Below are positions 8,380 through 16,666 of a stretch of DNA of 64,000 nucleotides, piece after piece. The notes under the pieces are model-generated. The model did not search any database. It was not told the DNA's origin and saw nothing but the letters and a program-made list of their open reading frames with translations. Source of the DNA: Mucilaginibacter tolerans (GTDB lineage: Bacteria > Bacteroidota > Bacteroidia > Sphingobacteriales > Sphingobacteriaceae). The first letter of the stretch is position 1. Each line of letters opens with the position of its first letter. The DNA is taken from assembly GCF_030519375.1 (NCBI RefSeq), contig NZ_JAUMKB010000002.1:310001-374000 (forward strand), in the 5' to 3' direction. The position numbers and the translations under genes are program-made.

Positions 8380-9111
8380 ATGTCCGAAAAACTGAAATGT
8401 ATTTTTAATTGGAGCGGGGGCAAGGATAGCGCTCTTGCATTATACCATTGTCTTCAAAATCCTAACATTGAAATCAAATATTTAGTTACCACCGTAAACG
8501 ACGCGCTAAATCGTATTTCGATGCATGGTGTAAGAGAGGAATTGCTGGTTTTGCAAGCAGAACGAATCGGTATTCCTTTATATGAAATAAGGTTGCCCGA
8601 AATGCCTGGCATGGCCGAGTATGATAATGCCATGCGCCTTCATATGGAAAAATTCACAGAAGAGGGGGTAAGTCACGCTATTTTTGGAGACATATTTTTA
8701 GAGGATCTTAAAAAATACCGCGATGAACGCCTTGCAGAAGTGGGGATGATGGGCATTTACCCGCTTTGGAAAAGGGATTCGCATGAATTGATAGATGAAT
8801 TTTTAGGTTTAGGTTTTGGCACCGTCATTGCCTGCACACAGTCGCGTTTGGAGAATTTTGTTGGTAAGGAAATCACATACGATCTGATCAAGGAACTACC
8901 TGATAATGTGGATGTATGTGGTGAGAATGGTGAGTTCCATACTTTTGTATTTAAAGGCCCTATATTTTCATCTCCAATCGATTATCAGACAGGAGAAAAA
9001 GTATTTAAGGAATACGCTGCTCCAAAGAACACCGATGATACGTGTTTTTCATCAGATACGGTGAAGGGTGTTTCGGGCTTTTGGTATTGCGACCTGTTAC
9101 CTATCGATTGA
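8380..9111 (+). CDS. Dph6-like ATP-pyrophosphatase (diphthine-ammonia ligase family)
   Basis: 243 residues. The PP-loop S12-G-G-K-D-S17 near the N-terminus and the conserved later pieces VSHAIFGDIFLEDLKKYRDE, YPLWKRDS and CGENGEFHTFV identify the MJ0570/Dph6 family. The eukaryotic member amidates diphthine on EF2; bacteria lack diphthamide, so the substrate here is unknown. Its position directly after bluB and opposite cobC suggests an adenylation or amidation step linked to corrinoids or their salvage. Its 3' end overlaps cobC by 11 bases, tail to tail. Confidence 0.85.
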   Translation: MSEKLKCIFNWSGGKDSALALYHCLQNPNIEIKYLVTTVNDALNRISMHGVREELLVLQAERIGIPLYEIRLPEMPGMAEYDNAMRLHMEKFTEEGVSHAIFGDIFLEDLKKYRDERLAEVGMMGIYPLWKRDSHELIDEFLGLGFGTVIACTQSRLENFVGKEITYDLIKELPDNVDVCGENGEFHTFVFKGPIFSSPIDYQTGEKVFKEYAAPKNTDDTCFSSDTVKGVSGFWYCDLLPID

Positions 9112-9676
9112 TATAATTCACCGTTTGATAGCAGCCCTGTTGTTTGGCCACCGTTATTTTGGTAACTGAGCTATACTCGACTTCAAGCTGGAAGGTTTTT
9201 TCTAGCGGAATACTTAAGATATACGCAAGCAGGGAACGGATTACCCCGGCATGGGTCACTACAACTATCCTGTCTGAGGGTAAGGCTAATAATTCGTCCC
9301 AAAATTGGGTACAACGACCATGCATCTGCACAAAACTTTCTCCACCGGGCACCTGGTAATTCGCAAAATCAGCCATCCAGGCATTTAAAACCGGCTGGTC
9401 TATATCCGTCCATAAACACTGTTCCCAGTCCCCAAAATGCATTTCTGAAAGCCGTGAGTCAATCTGAAATTGATCGTCCGACAAGAAGCCGGCCAGTTGC
9501 TTGCATCGTTGGTAAGGACTCGAGTAAAATAATGCCCCGCGTAAGCTTGGCCCCATTTTCTGTTTTAGAGCAGTAAAATGGTTGGCCCAATCTGTTGCCA
9601 GGTCAATTTCTGATTGGCCGTAACATAATTTATGGGGGTTGTTAACAGCGGTATGCCGTAACAGGTAGATCTCCAT
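9101..9676 (-). CDS. cobC: Alpha-ribazole phosphatase, histidine phosphatase family
   Basis: 191 residues. The phosphohistidine motif reads LRHTAV (H8), with T in place of the usual G after RH. Further family pieces are SSPYQRCKQLA, LSEMHFGDWE and VVTHAGVIRSLLAY. CobC removes the phosphate from alpha-ribazole-5'-phosphate or adenosylcobalamin-5'-phosphate. It is the last gene of the minus-strand cobT-cobS-cobC unit and overlaps cobS by one base. Confidence 0.9.
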   Translation of the reverse strand: MEIYLLRHTAVNNPHKLCYGQSEIDLATDWANHFTALKQKMGPSLRGALFYSSPYQRCKQLAGFLSDDQFQIDSRLSEMHFGDWEQCLWTDIDQPVLNAWMADFANYQVPGGESFVQMHGRCTQFWDELLALPSDRIVVVTHAGVIRSLLAYILSIPLEKTFQLEVEYSSVTKITVAKQQGCYQTVNYINR

Positions 9677-10440
9677 CAGGCAGTATATTTAAAGATCAAT
9701 ATAAGACTCATATAAAAAACAACCTCCGATACCTGCTGCAATGCACCCAAACAATCGCCGGTGTAGCCGCCTATCCATTTTTTGAAATATCTGGAAAAAT
9801 ACCAGCGAACAAACAATAGTGGTACCAACGCAAGCAATACATAAACGTTTGCAAATAAAATCAAAGGCGCAATGCCAAACAGAATAGCAAAGATTAATTC
9901 ACCAGAAGTCATTTTTGTAGCCAATGGTTTTGATTTGCTGGTGTCGTCATCGCGGGCATACTCATCAGTGAAGATCAATGACACCGCATTTAAACGGCTT
10001 ATAGCATGCCCGCTTATCAGAGCAAGCACCAATGTATTTATTGGGAAATACTTCAATACAGACCATTTTAGAAGTAAAATAAGCCCCAATCCGATCACAC
10101 CGAATGTACCGAGCCGTGAATCCTTCATGATAAGCAAGATTTTCTCCTTTGTCCAGCCGCCCCCAAAACCATCACAAACATCGGCAAAACCATCCTCGTG
10201 GAAAGCGCCAGTAATAATAATAGAAGCGATCATACTGAATATTAATGCTATCTCAACCGGGAAAACCAATTGAAACAACCAATAAATAAGTGCGCCTGCA
10301 GATCCAACAATAATACCGACTACCGGAAAATATTTAGACGCCTTGTTGAGGTACTCTTCGGAATGATCAACCCATTTAGGACAAGGTATCCGGGTAAAAA
10401 ACATCAACGCTGTAAAGAATATTCTTATTTCCCGTTTCAT
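9676..10440 (-). CDS. cobS: Adenosylcobinamide-GDP ribazoletransferase (cobalamin synthase)
   Basis: 254 residues with about six or seven membrane segments. CobS signatures are FFTRIPCPKW at the N-terminus, the acidic HEDGFADVCDGFGGG motif and the following KDSRLGTFG. The C-terminal GGYTGDCLGALQQ block is also typical. It joins AdoCbi-GDP (from CobU) to alpha-ribazole-phosphate (from CobT) in the inner membrane. It overlaps cobC and cobT by one base each, indicating a tightly coupled operon. Confidence 0.95.
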   Translation of the reverse strand: MKREIRIFFTALMFFTRIPCPKWVDHSEEYLNKASKYFPVVGIIVGSAGALIYWLFQLVFPVEIALIFSMIASIIITGAFHEDGFADVCDGFGGGWTKEKILLIMKDSRLGTFGVIGLGLILLLKWSVLKYFPINTLVLALISGHAISRLNAVSLIFTDEYARDDDTSKSKPLATKMTSGELIFAILFGIAPLILFANVYVLLALVPLLFVRWYFSRYFKKWIGGYTGDCLGALQQVSEVVFYMSLILIFKYTA

Positions 10441-11477
10441 TATTCTTTGGTGCTAACTCCTGCGGATTGAAAACTTGCCATTTCATTTAAAAAATTAATC
10501 GCAGCCTTTACCAAAGGAAATGCGACCGCCGCGCCGGTTCCCTCGCCTAAACGCATTCCTAAATTTAACAGGGGAGAGAGGTTGAGATATTCCAGCAGCA
10601 ACTGATGCCCTTTTTCGTCTGATTGATGGCAGGCGACAATATAGTTTTTTATTTCCGGGTGAAGCTTAAAAGCTGCAAGGTAAGCTGTGCTGGCTATAAA
10701 ACCATCAAGCATTATGAGCATCTTATTTTCAGCGGCCTGTAACATGGCGCCTGTCATCATTGCTATTTCATAGCCAGAAAATGCAATCATGATTTTTTCC
10801 CAATCAAGCAAATTGCCATGATGTGCGGCGACAGCTTTCAATATGCTGATCTTTTTGTTTAAACCCGCGTCATCAAGCCCCGTACCGCGCCCTGTGCACG
10901 TGGCAAGGTCGACACCTGTAAAGTAATGCATCAGCAGCGATGCCGACGAAGTATTTCCAATGCCCATCTCTCCCAATGCAATACAGTTACAGCCTGCCTT
11001 GTATAAGTCATTAATAATGGCTGCACCTTTTTCAATACATTCCGCCAATTCAGCAGGTGTCATCGCAGTTTCTTTTAAGCAGTTCCGCGTACCCTTGTTC
11101 ACCTTATAGTTTAACAGGTTCTCAGTTTGCCCGAAATCATGATTTACCCCAGCATCCACTACCTTGACATCTAAACCATTCTGCTTTGCAAACACGTTAA
11201 TAGCCGCTCCTCCGTTTAAAAAATTCATTACCATCTGGTAAGTTACTTCCTGTGGATAGGGGGTTATTCCTTCGTGAACAAGTCCGTGGTCTCCTGCAAA
11301 AACCACTACGGTTGGATTGTCTAAAGTAGGTGTAAGAGATTGCTGGATTGTGCCTATCTGACTTGCCAATGACTCAAGTTTTCCTAATGCCCCGAGTGGT
11401 TTAGTTTTAAGATCTATTTTGATTTGTAATGCTCCAACTATTGTCGAGTCGGGCGTTTGAATATTGAAATTTTTCAT
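10440..11477 (-). CDS. cobT: Nicotinate-nucleotide:dimethylbenzimidazole phosphoribosyltransferase
   Basis: 345 residues, normal length. Diagnostic segments are VVFAGDHGLVHEG, PQEVTYQMVMNFLNGGAAINVFA, LGEMGIGNTSS and the C-terminal RLGEGTGAAVAF holding the catalytic base (E312 by position). It makes alpha-ribazole-5'-phosphate from DMB and nicotinate mononucleotide. It is the first gene of cobT-cobS-cobC; no B12 riboswitch core is visible in the spacer upstream. Confidence 0.96.
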   Translation of the reverse strand: MKNFNIQTPDSTIVGALQIKIDLKTKPLGALGKLESLASQIGTIQQSLTPTLDNPTVVVFAGDHGLVHEGITPYPQEVTYQMVMNFLNGGAAINVFAKQNGLDVKVVDAGVNHDFGQTENLLNYKVNKGTRNCLKETAMTPAELAECIEKGAAIINDLYKAGCNCIALGEMGIGNTSSASLLMHYFTGVDLATCTGRGTGLDDAGLNKKISILKAVAAHHGNLLDWEKIMIAFSGYEIAMMTGAMLQAAENKMLIMLDGFIASTAYLAAFKLHPEIKNYIVACHQSDEKGHQLLLEYLNLSPLLNLGMRLGEGTGAAVAFPLVKAAINFLNEMASFQSAGVSTKE

Positions 11478-11490
11478 GCAAATGGAGTGT

Positions 11491-11630
11491 TCTTTACTGC
11501 CAAATAATATTTTGTAATTAGTTATAATTTATTAAAAATAAATGCCTTGTAATACTTTTATTAAAGTTTTTAATTAAGTAAAAAGTCAAATTAACCATTC
11601 ATTGGTCTTTTTCTGCCAAATAAAATTCTG
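11491..11630. repeat. Pair of imperfect direct repeats upstream of cobT
   Basis: Two copies of a word close to TCTTTnCTGCCAAATAA, at 11491-11514 and 11606-11630, about 115 bases apart in an AT-rich spacer. On the minus strand each reads TTATTTGGCAG, which resembles neither a riboswitch core nor a clean promoter. The spacer 11478-11690 otherwise shows nothing I can name. Confidence 0.4.
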
Positions 11631-11690
11631 TTTTCTATATTCAATTACTACAATTAACTGTATTTTAAATATTTATATAATTTATTTATA

Positions 11691-11939
11691 TTAATAGTTA
11701 TATCTAAAATATGCATCCTTATAATCTTTCCGCATTTCTACAAAACGTGCTGCTATTTTAGCCATGAACTCTTCATCGAGTATTTCAAACACACTGTTCA
11801 CACCGTCTGTCAAATCCATTTCCGGTACTTTATAGCTTTGCTCGAGCGTGCCTTGCTCAGCCTTCACAATAAACTTCTGATTCATGTATAATATCGATAC
11901 CTTAAATTCAGGATGGGGTAGTTCTGCAATAATTCTCAT
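11691..11939 (-). CDS. Conserved-looking hypothetical protein, 82 aa
   Basis: An acidic 82-residue protein with no signal peptide or membrane segment, and an aromatic C-terminus (DAYFRYNY). I do not recognise a family. Its start overlaps the stop of the CrtA-like gene by four bases (ATGA), and composition is protein-like throughout, so it is probably real and cotranslated with that oxygenase-like gene. A role alongside it cannot be named from sequence. Confidence 0.6.
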   Translation of the reverse strand: MRIIAELPHPEFKVSILYMNQKFIVKAEQGTLEQSYKVPEMDLTDGVNSVFEILDEEFMAKIAARFVEMRKDYKDAYFRYNY

Positions 11940-12646
11940 AATTCATCCAATTTTATTTGCCCTTTTAGCGGGTCTAAATTATTTAATGTTCCGGTACAGG
12001 CGATGGGCTTAAACCGCGCGAACAGCTCTTCGCTGTACCAGCCTTCTTCTCTTGTTTTTCTGATCACTTCGCTATGCTCTTTGGAACCGTAGGCATAAGC
12101 TTTTACATCATCCAGGCTATTCCAAATAGAGAACGTGGACTGTCTGTATAAAGGTCGTTCGCCAATTCCCAACGACATAATGTAGCCGGGCGATCGCCTC
12201 ATTAAATCAGATACTTCATCTACGTTGCTCCAGAAATTCTTTAGCCGGTTAAATCTTACTGTCGCCCTTGTTAATATGACAATAGGTCCATTGTGACCTT
12301 GAATGTTTGCGCTTCCAAAGGGTTCTTTACCTTCCCACTTGCCGTGGCTCTGCAATGGTTCGCACAATATGGTCCATTTTTCACAGCCAAATTTATTCCA
12401 CCATCTGGATACAAATGAGTCATTATAAAACCGGTCGAAAGCTTCGCTGCCATCCCATACCGCCAATAATCCCCATTGCTGCCAATCAGGCTTAAGGCTG
12501 AACGTGCCGTTTTTTCCGCTACCAACCAATTGCCAGAAAGAGCACCCTCTTTGTCGCTTCATAGGCGCGCGGTGCATTGCCATAGCCAGCAAAGCAAAGG
12601 GGATATACCGTTTGCGATAACGAACCATGGTAAGACTAACGATCAT
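11936..12646 (-). CDS. Spheroidene monooxygenase (CrtA)-like protein
   Basis: 236 residues. The stretch FWQLVGSGKNGTF followed by WGLLAVWD, the central GPIVILTRATVR and the later SLGIGERPLYRQSTFSIW match the CrtA-like family, whose phototrophic founder is a haem-dependent carotenoid ketolase. Many non-phototrophic Bacteroidota carry relatives of unknown substrate. No other carotenoid gene lies nearby, so carotenoid oxidation is only a possibility. ATG at 12646 is used; an ATG six codons later is also possible. It overlaps the 82-aa gene by four bases. Confidence 0.75.
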   Translation of the reverse strand: MIVSLTMVRYRKRYIPFALLAMAMHRAPMKRQRGCSFWQLVGSGKNGTFSLKPDWQQWGLLAVWDGSEAFDRFYNDSFVSRWWNKFGCEKWTILCEPLQSHGKWEGKEPFGSANIQGHNGPIVILTRATVRFNRLKNFWSNVDEVSDLMRRSPGYIMSLGIGERPLYRQSTFSIWNSLDDVKAYAYGSKEHSEVIRKTREEGWYSEELFARFKPIACTGTLNNLDPLKGQIKLDEL

Positions 12647-12706
12647 TAAGGCGAAATAAAAGATTAAATATGAGATTTAAGTTATTTAATTTAAAGGCGG
12701 CATAAC

Positions 12707-12714
12707 TACATTTG
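12707..12714 (+). promoter_or_regulatory. -7 element TACATTTG just before the fRMsr start codon
   Basis: A perfect TAnnTTTG box ends five bases before the ATG at 12719. A start of transcription at the usual distance would fall on or next to the A of ATG, which would make this mRNA leaderless. No clear -33 TTTG is visible at the ideal distance. Confidence 0.55.
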
Positions 12715-12718
12715 TTTT

Positions 12719-13195
12719 ATGGCCGAAGACTTAACCATCATACAATCAACAGACAAGCAGGAGCAATATCAATCGCTGATTCCGCAGATAGAAGCGCTAC
12801 TGGAAGGGGAGAGTGATCTAATTGCTAACCAGGCAAATACCATAGCCGCATTAAAGGAACAATTTAAGTGGTTTTGGGTTGGATTTTACTCAGTGAAGAA
12901 TGGCGAATTAGTGCTAGGCCCTTTCCAGGGACCGGTTGCCTGTACGCGTATTGCAAAAGGAAAAGGCGTGTGCGGGGCGGCATGGGAACAAGGCAAAGCC
13001 CTGATCGTGCCGGATGTCGATGCATTTCCCGGCCATATCGCCTGCAGCTCACTTTCACGCTCGGAAATTGTGATTCCCATTTACCAAAATAATGAAGTGG
13101 TTGCGGTACTTGATGTTGACAGCCAGGAGCTGGATCAATTCGATCAGACCGATGCGCAATACCTCGAGCAGATCGTAAAATTGTTGCGGTTTTAA
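12719..13195 (+). CDS. msrC: Free methionine-(R)-sulfoxide reductase (GAF domain)
   Basis: 158 residues forming a single GAF domain. The three cysteines of the fRMsr family are present: C75 (VACTRI), C85 (GVCG) and C109 (HIACSS), together with WVGFY and the VLDVDS segment near the C-terminus. The enzyme reduces free methionine-R-sulfoxide using thioredoxin. The stop shares its last base with the next start (TAATG), so it is coupled to the hydrolase gene. Confidence 0.92.
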   Translation: MAEDLTIIQSTDKQEQYQSLIPQIEALLEGESDLIANQANTIAALKEQFKWFWVGFYSVKNGELVLGPFQGPVACTRIAKGKGVCGAAWEQGKALIVPDVDAFPGHIACSSLSRSEIVIPIYQNNEVVAVLDVDSQELDQFDQTDAQYLEQIVKLLRF

Positions 13196-13839
13196 TGGGC
13201 AAGATATTCCTGATCTCTGGTTTGGGTGCAGATGCACGAATATTTCAATATATCGATCTTCTGGGCCATGAGGTAATCCCGATTGGTTGGCTTGAGCCAG
13301 AAAAGCAAGACTCGTTGTCTACCTATGCACAAAAGTTAATCGATCATTACAAAATAACTCCCGGATCAATTGTCATCGGTAATTCCCTCGGCGGCATGCT
13401 GACAGTTGAGATTGCAAAAAGAGTAAAACTGGATAAGGCTATTCTTATCTCGTCCATAAAAACCGCAAGTGAAGCCCCCAGATCGCATTTATTGTACAGA
13501 TATCTTCCGCTTTATAAATTGATCCCGTCCACATGGCTTCCTCAAACAGGTTTTATAGTACGGAAAGTGATGGGAAAGATGTCAAAGCGTCACCAGGAGT
13601 TATTTGTGAGCATGCTGAAAGGTACCTCGCCAAAATTTATAAAATGGGCATTGGGCGCTATTTTGCATTGGGACAACCAAACTATACCACCCAATGTTTA
13701 TCATATCATTGGCGATAAGGATAAAGTATTTCCTTATAAAAGAATAAAAGGCGCAACTATCATTAAGGGCGGCACGCACATCATGATTTACACCAAAGCA
13801 AAAGAAATTAATAATTGGCTAAAAGACATTATCAATTGA
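13195..13839 (+). CDS. Alpha/beta hydrolase
   Basis: 214 residues. The nucleophile elbow is G-N-S64-L-G-G after a short N-terminal beta strand (IFLISGLG); the likely acid is the Asp in IIGDKDKVFP and the base His is in GGTHIMIY near the C-terminus. There is no signal peptide, so it is cytoplasmic. The substrate cannot be predicted. It starts on the last base of the fRMsr stop and its own stop overlaps the DNA glycosylase start. Confidence 0.8.
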   Translation: MGKIFLISGLGADARIFQYIDLLGHEVIPIGWLEPEKQDSLSTYAQKLIDHYKITPGSIVIGNSLGGMLTVEIAKRVKLDKAILISSIKTASEAPRSHLLYRYLPLYKLIPSTWLPQTGFIVRKVMGKMSKRHQELFVSMLKGTSPKFIKWALGAILHWDNQTIPPNVYHIIGDKDKVFPYKRIKGATIIKGGTHIMIYTKAKEINNWLKDIIN

Positions 13840-14438
13840 AATTACCTCAATCTTTTTATCTCGGTTCCGATGTTGTTTCACTAAGTAAACAGCTGCTAGG
13901 TAAGTACTTATTTACTTCAATAGATGGTTTACTTACTGGTGGATATATCACTGAAACAGAAGCTTATAATGGGGTAATAGACAAGGCCTCACACGCTTTT
14001 GGCAACAGGCGTACAGCCAGAACCGAAATCATGTACAAAGAAGGGGGTATAGCCTACATCTATTTGTGTTATGGCATCCACGAAATGCTGAATGTAGTTG
14101 TTTCTGCCGAAGGAGAGCCGAGAGCTATATTAATCAGGGCTATTGAACCCACAGCCGGCATTGACATTATGCTGAGCAGAAAGAATATGGACATCCTAAA
14201 GCCCAACATAACGGCGGGCCCCGGTTCAGTTGCCAAAGCTCTGGGAATAGATCGGAAATTAAACAGCGTCAGCCTGCAAAGCACCCAACTTTGGATAGAA
14301 GACAGGGGGCTCACTTTTACAGACGATCAGATCGCGGCCTTGCCACGCATCGGGGTAGCTTATGCACAGGAAGACGCTTTATTACCGTACCGGTTTTATG
14401 TGAAGGGAAATAGGTACGTGAGCAAACCCAATAAATGA
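13836..14438 (+). CDS. 3-methyladenine DNA glycosylase, AAG/MPG family
   Basis: About 200 residues. The AAG signature is clear: ITETEAY with the catalytic Glu (E42) and intercalation-side Tyr, then SHAFGNRRTART, YIYLCYGIHEMLNVV and GPGSVAKALGI. It removes alkylated and deaminated purines in base-excision repair. There is no upstream ATG in frame. The TTG at 13836 overlaps the hydrolase stop (TTGA) and gives the normal N-terminus KLPQSFY; TTG at 13815 is the alternative and would add seven residues. Confidence 0.92.
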   Translation: MKLPQSFYLGSDVVSLSKQLLGKYLFTSIDGLLTGGYITETEAYNGVIDKASHAFGNRRTARTEIMYKEGGIAYIYLCYGIHEMLNVVVSAEGEPRAILIRAIEPTAGIDIMLSRKNMDILKPNITAGPGSVAKALGIDRKLNSVSLQSTQLWIEDRGLTFTDDQIAALPRIGVAYAQEDALLPYRFYVKGNRYVSKPNK

Positions 14439-14471
14439 ATTTGGTTGCGTTACATTTCGTAATATTGACTG

Positions 14472-15758
14472 ATGATTTACCAAAACACTTTAGAATTTGC
14501 TGAAAGTCTAGATGCGCGGGATAGCCTGAGCCATTTCCGCAATGAGTTTCTGATCCCACAACATAATGGAGAAGATTCAATCTATTTATGTGGGAATTCA
14601 TTAGGACTTCAACCTAAATCAACTGAAAAGTATCTGGAGGCACAACTAGGTGCCTGGAAAGATCTTGCAGTTGAAGGCTGGTTTCAGGGTGATGATCCCT
14701 GGCTGCAATTTCACCATCAGCTAAAACAGCCTTTAGCTAACCTGACAGGTGCCAAAACAGATGAGGTTACCGTGATGAATTCACTTACAGTAAATCTTCA
14801 TTTACTGCTTGTAAGTTTCTATCAACCAAGTAATAAAAGATATAAAATATTAATGGAAGGCGGTGCTTTTCCATCGGATCAATATGCAATTGAAAGTCAA
14901 GTAAACTTCCATGGCTTTGAACCAGAAAAGGCCATCATTGAAGTTTTTCCGCGCGAAGGAGAACATATTTTACGGACCGAAGATATCATTTCGGCCATTG
15001 AGCAAAATGCAGATGAGCTTGCGTTGGTCTTATTTGCTGGAGTAAATTACTACACCGGTCAGGTGTTTGATATGGAGGCCATAGCCAAAGCTGGTCATGA
15101 AGCTGGCGCATACGTTGGATTTGACCTGGCGCATGCTGTTGGCAACGTGCCTTTGCTATTGCACGATTGGGGTGCTGATTTTGCTTGTTGGTGCTCGTAC
15201 AAATATATGAATTCCGGTCCGGGAGGGATAAGCGGGATATTTGTGCACGAAAAACACTTCAATAGCCCCGATTTGAAACGATTTGCCGGCTGGTGGGGAT
15301 ACAGGCCTGACAAACGTTTTTTGATGGCACCGGGCTTTAAACCAGCCAATGGAGCAGAGGGCTGGCAGGTGAGCACAAGTCCGATATTATTGATGTCCGC
15401 CCATAAAGCAGCGCTTGATATTTTTGAAAAAGCAGGGGGTCTAGGAAAACTGAGACAAAAAAGCATTCTGTTAACTGGTTATTTGGAGTATCTGATCCTT
15501 GAGATCAACCAAAAACATGGAGAAGAATTATTTGCGATCATCACACCCTCTGATCCAAACATACGCGGATGCCAGTTATCCGTTATTTGCAAAAGAAATG
15601 GCAAAGCTATCTTCAATTACCTGGCTGAAAACGGTATTATCGGCGATTGGCGCCAACCCGATGTGATCCGCCTGAGCCCGGTGCCGCTTTACAACTCATT
15701 TAAAGATGTATATAAGGCCGCAATGCATCTGGACATGTCTTTGGTTGTTTCAGAATAG
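14472..15758 (+). CDS. kynU: Kynureninase
   Basis: 428 residues, a fold-type I PLP enzyme of the expected length. IYLCGNSLGLQPK near residue 37, FDLAHAVGNVPL and the PLP-lysine motif WCSYKYMNSGPGG (K244) are diagnostic, followed by GWWGY and FMAPGFKPANGAEGWQ-type segments. It cleaves kynurenine or 3-hydroxykynurenine to (hydroxy)anthranilate and alanine. No other kynurenine-pathway gene lies in the window. The histone-deacetylase-like gene follows after five bases. Confidence 0.95.
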   Translation: MIYQNTLEFAESLDARDSLSHFRNEFLIPQHNGEDSIYLCGNSLGLQPKSTEKYLEAQLGAWKDLAVEGWFQGDDPWLQFHHQLKQPLANLTGAKTDEVTVMNSLTVNLHLLLVSFYQPSNKRYKILMEGGAFPSDQYAIESQVNFHGFEPEKAIIEVFPREGEHILRTEDIISAIEQNADELALVLFAGVNYYTGQVFDMEAIAKAGHEAGAYVGFDLAHAVGNVPLLLHDWGADFACWCSYKYMNSGPGGISGIFVHEKHFNSPDLKRFAGWWGYRPDKRFLMAPGFKPANGAEGWQVSTSPILLMSAHKAALDIFEKAGGLGKLRQKSILLTGYLEYLILEINQKHGEELFAIITPSDPNIRGCQLSVICKRNGKAIFNYLAENGIIGDWRQPDVIRLSPVPLYNSFKDVYKAAMHLDMSLVVSE

Positions 15759-15763
15759 AACCC

Positions 15764-16666
15764 ATGCTGAAGGTAGCCTACGATCCAATCTATGCTCATC
15801 CCTTACCTGGGGGGCACCGGTTTCCAATGTTAAAATACGAACTGATACCGGAACAGCTCATCCATGAAGGAACGATCACCAAGGAAAATCTCTTTTCTCC
15901 GGAACCTTTGGATGAGGAAACAATTCTCTTGACTCATGATGCAGATTACTGGTACCAGCTTCGTGATTTGACTTTGCCTCAAAAAGAACAACGCCGCATC
16001 GGTTTCCCGCTTTCAGCACGCTTGGTGGAGCGCGAAATACGAATTGCCAAAGGAACAGTCGATGGTTGTCGCTATGCTTTTGATAACGGAATCGCTTTTA
16101 ACGTAGCCGGCGGCACGCACCACGCCGGAACAAATTGGGGTGAGGGTTTTTGCCTGCTAAACGATCAATCTATTGCAGCTAACTATTTATTAAATAATAA
16201 ATTAGCATCATCTATCTTAATAATTGATTTAGATGTGCACCAGGGTAACGGCACTGCGCAAATTTTCGAAAATGAGCAAAGAGTATTTTCATTTTCGATG
16301 CATGGGGCGAATAATTTTCCGTATCGGAAAGAAAGATCAGACCTTGATATTCCTCTGCCTGACGGGACAGACGATAAAGAATACCTGGATATTTTGAAAG
16401 ACACTTTACCCAAACTTATCAATCGACAAAAGCCTGATTTTATATTTTATTTATCTGGCGTGGATATTTTGGCGACAGACAAATTAGGAAAACTCGCTCT
16501 GAGCAAAGAAGCATGCAAAGAGCGCGATAGTTTTGTATTAAAACAATGCCGAAGACACCAGATTCCTGTGCAGGTGAGTATGGGTGGGGGTTATTCAACA
16601 GACATCAGAGATATTGTGGACGCACATTGTAACACCTATAGACTGGCACACGATCTGTTTTTTTAA
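15764..16666 (+). CDS. Histone deacetylase-family (acetoin-utilisation/HDAC-like) amidohydrolase
   Basis: 300 residues of the arginase/deacetylase fold. The active-site pieces are NVAGGTHHAGTNWGEGFC (tandem His), IIDLDVHQGNGT (zinc-binding Asp and His) and YLSGVDILATDKLG (third zinc Asp). Bacterial members act on acetyl-lysine, acetylpolyamines or other small amides. It lies five bases after kynU. Transcription coupling to kynU suggests, but does not show, an acylated small-molecule substrate. Its 3' end overlaps the MATE gene by four bases, tail to tail. Confidence 0.88.
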   Translation: MLKVAYDPIYAHPLPGGHRFPMLKYELIPEQLIHEGTITKENLFSPEPLDEETILLTHDADYWYQLRDLTLPQKEQRRIGFPLSARLVEREIRIAKGTVDGCRYAFDNGIAFNVAGGTHHAGTNWGEGFCLLNDQSIAANYLLNNKLASSILIIDLDVHQGNGTAQIFENEQRVFSFSMHGANNFPYRKERSDLDIPLPDGTDDKEYLDILKDTLPKLINRQKPDFIFYLSGVDILATDKLGKLALSKEACKERDSFVLKQCRRHQIPVQVSMGGGYSTDIRDIVDAHCNTYRLAHDLFF

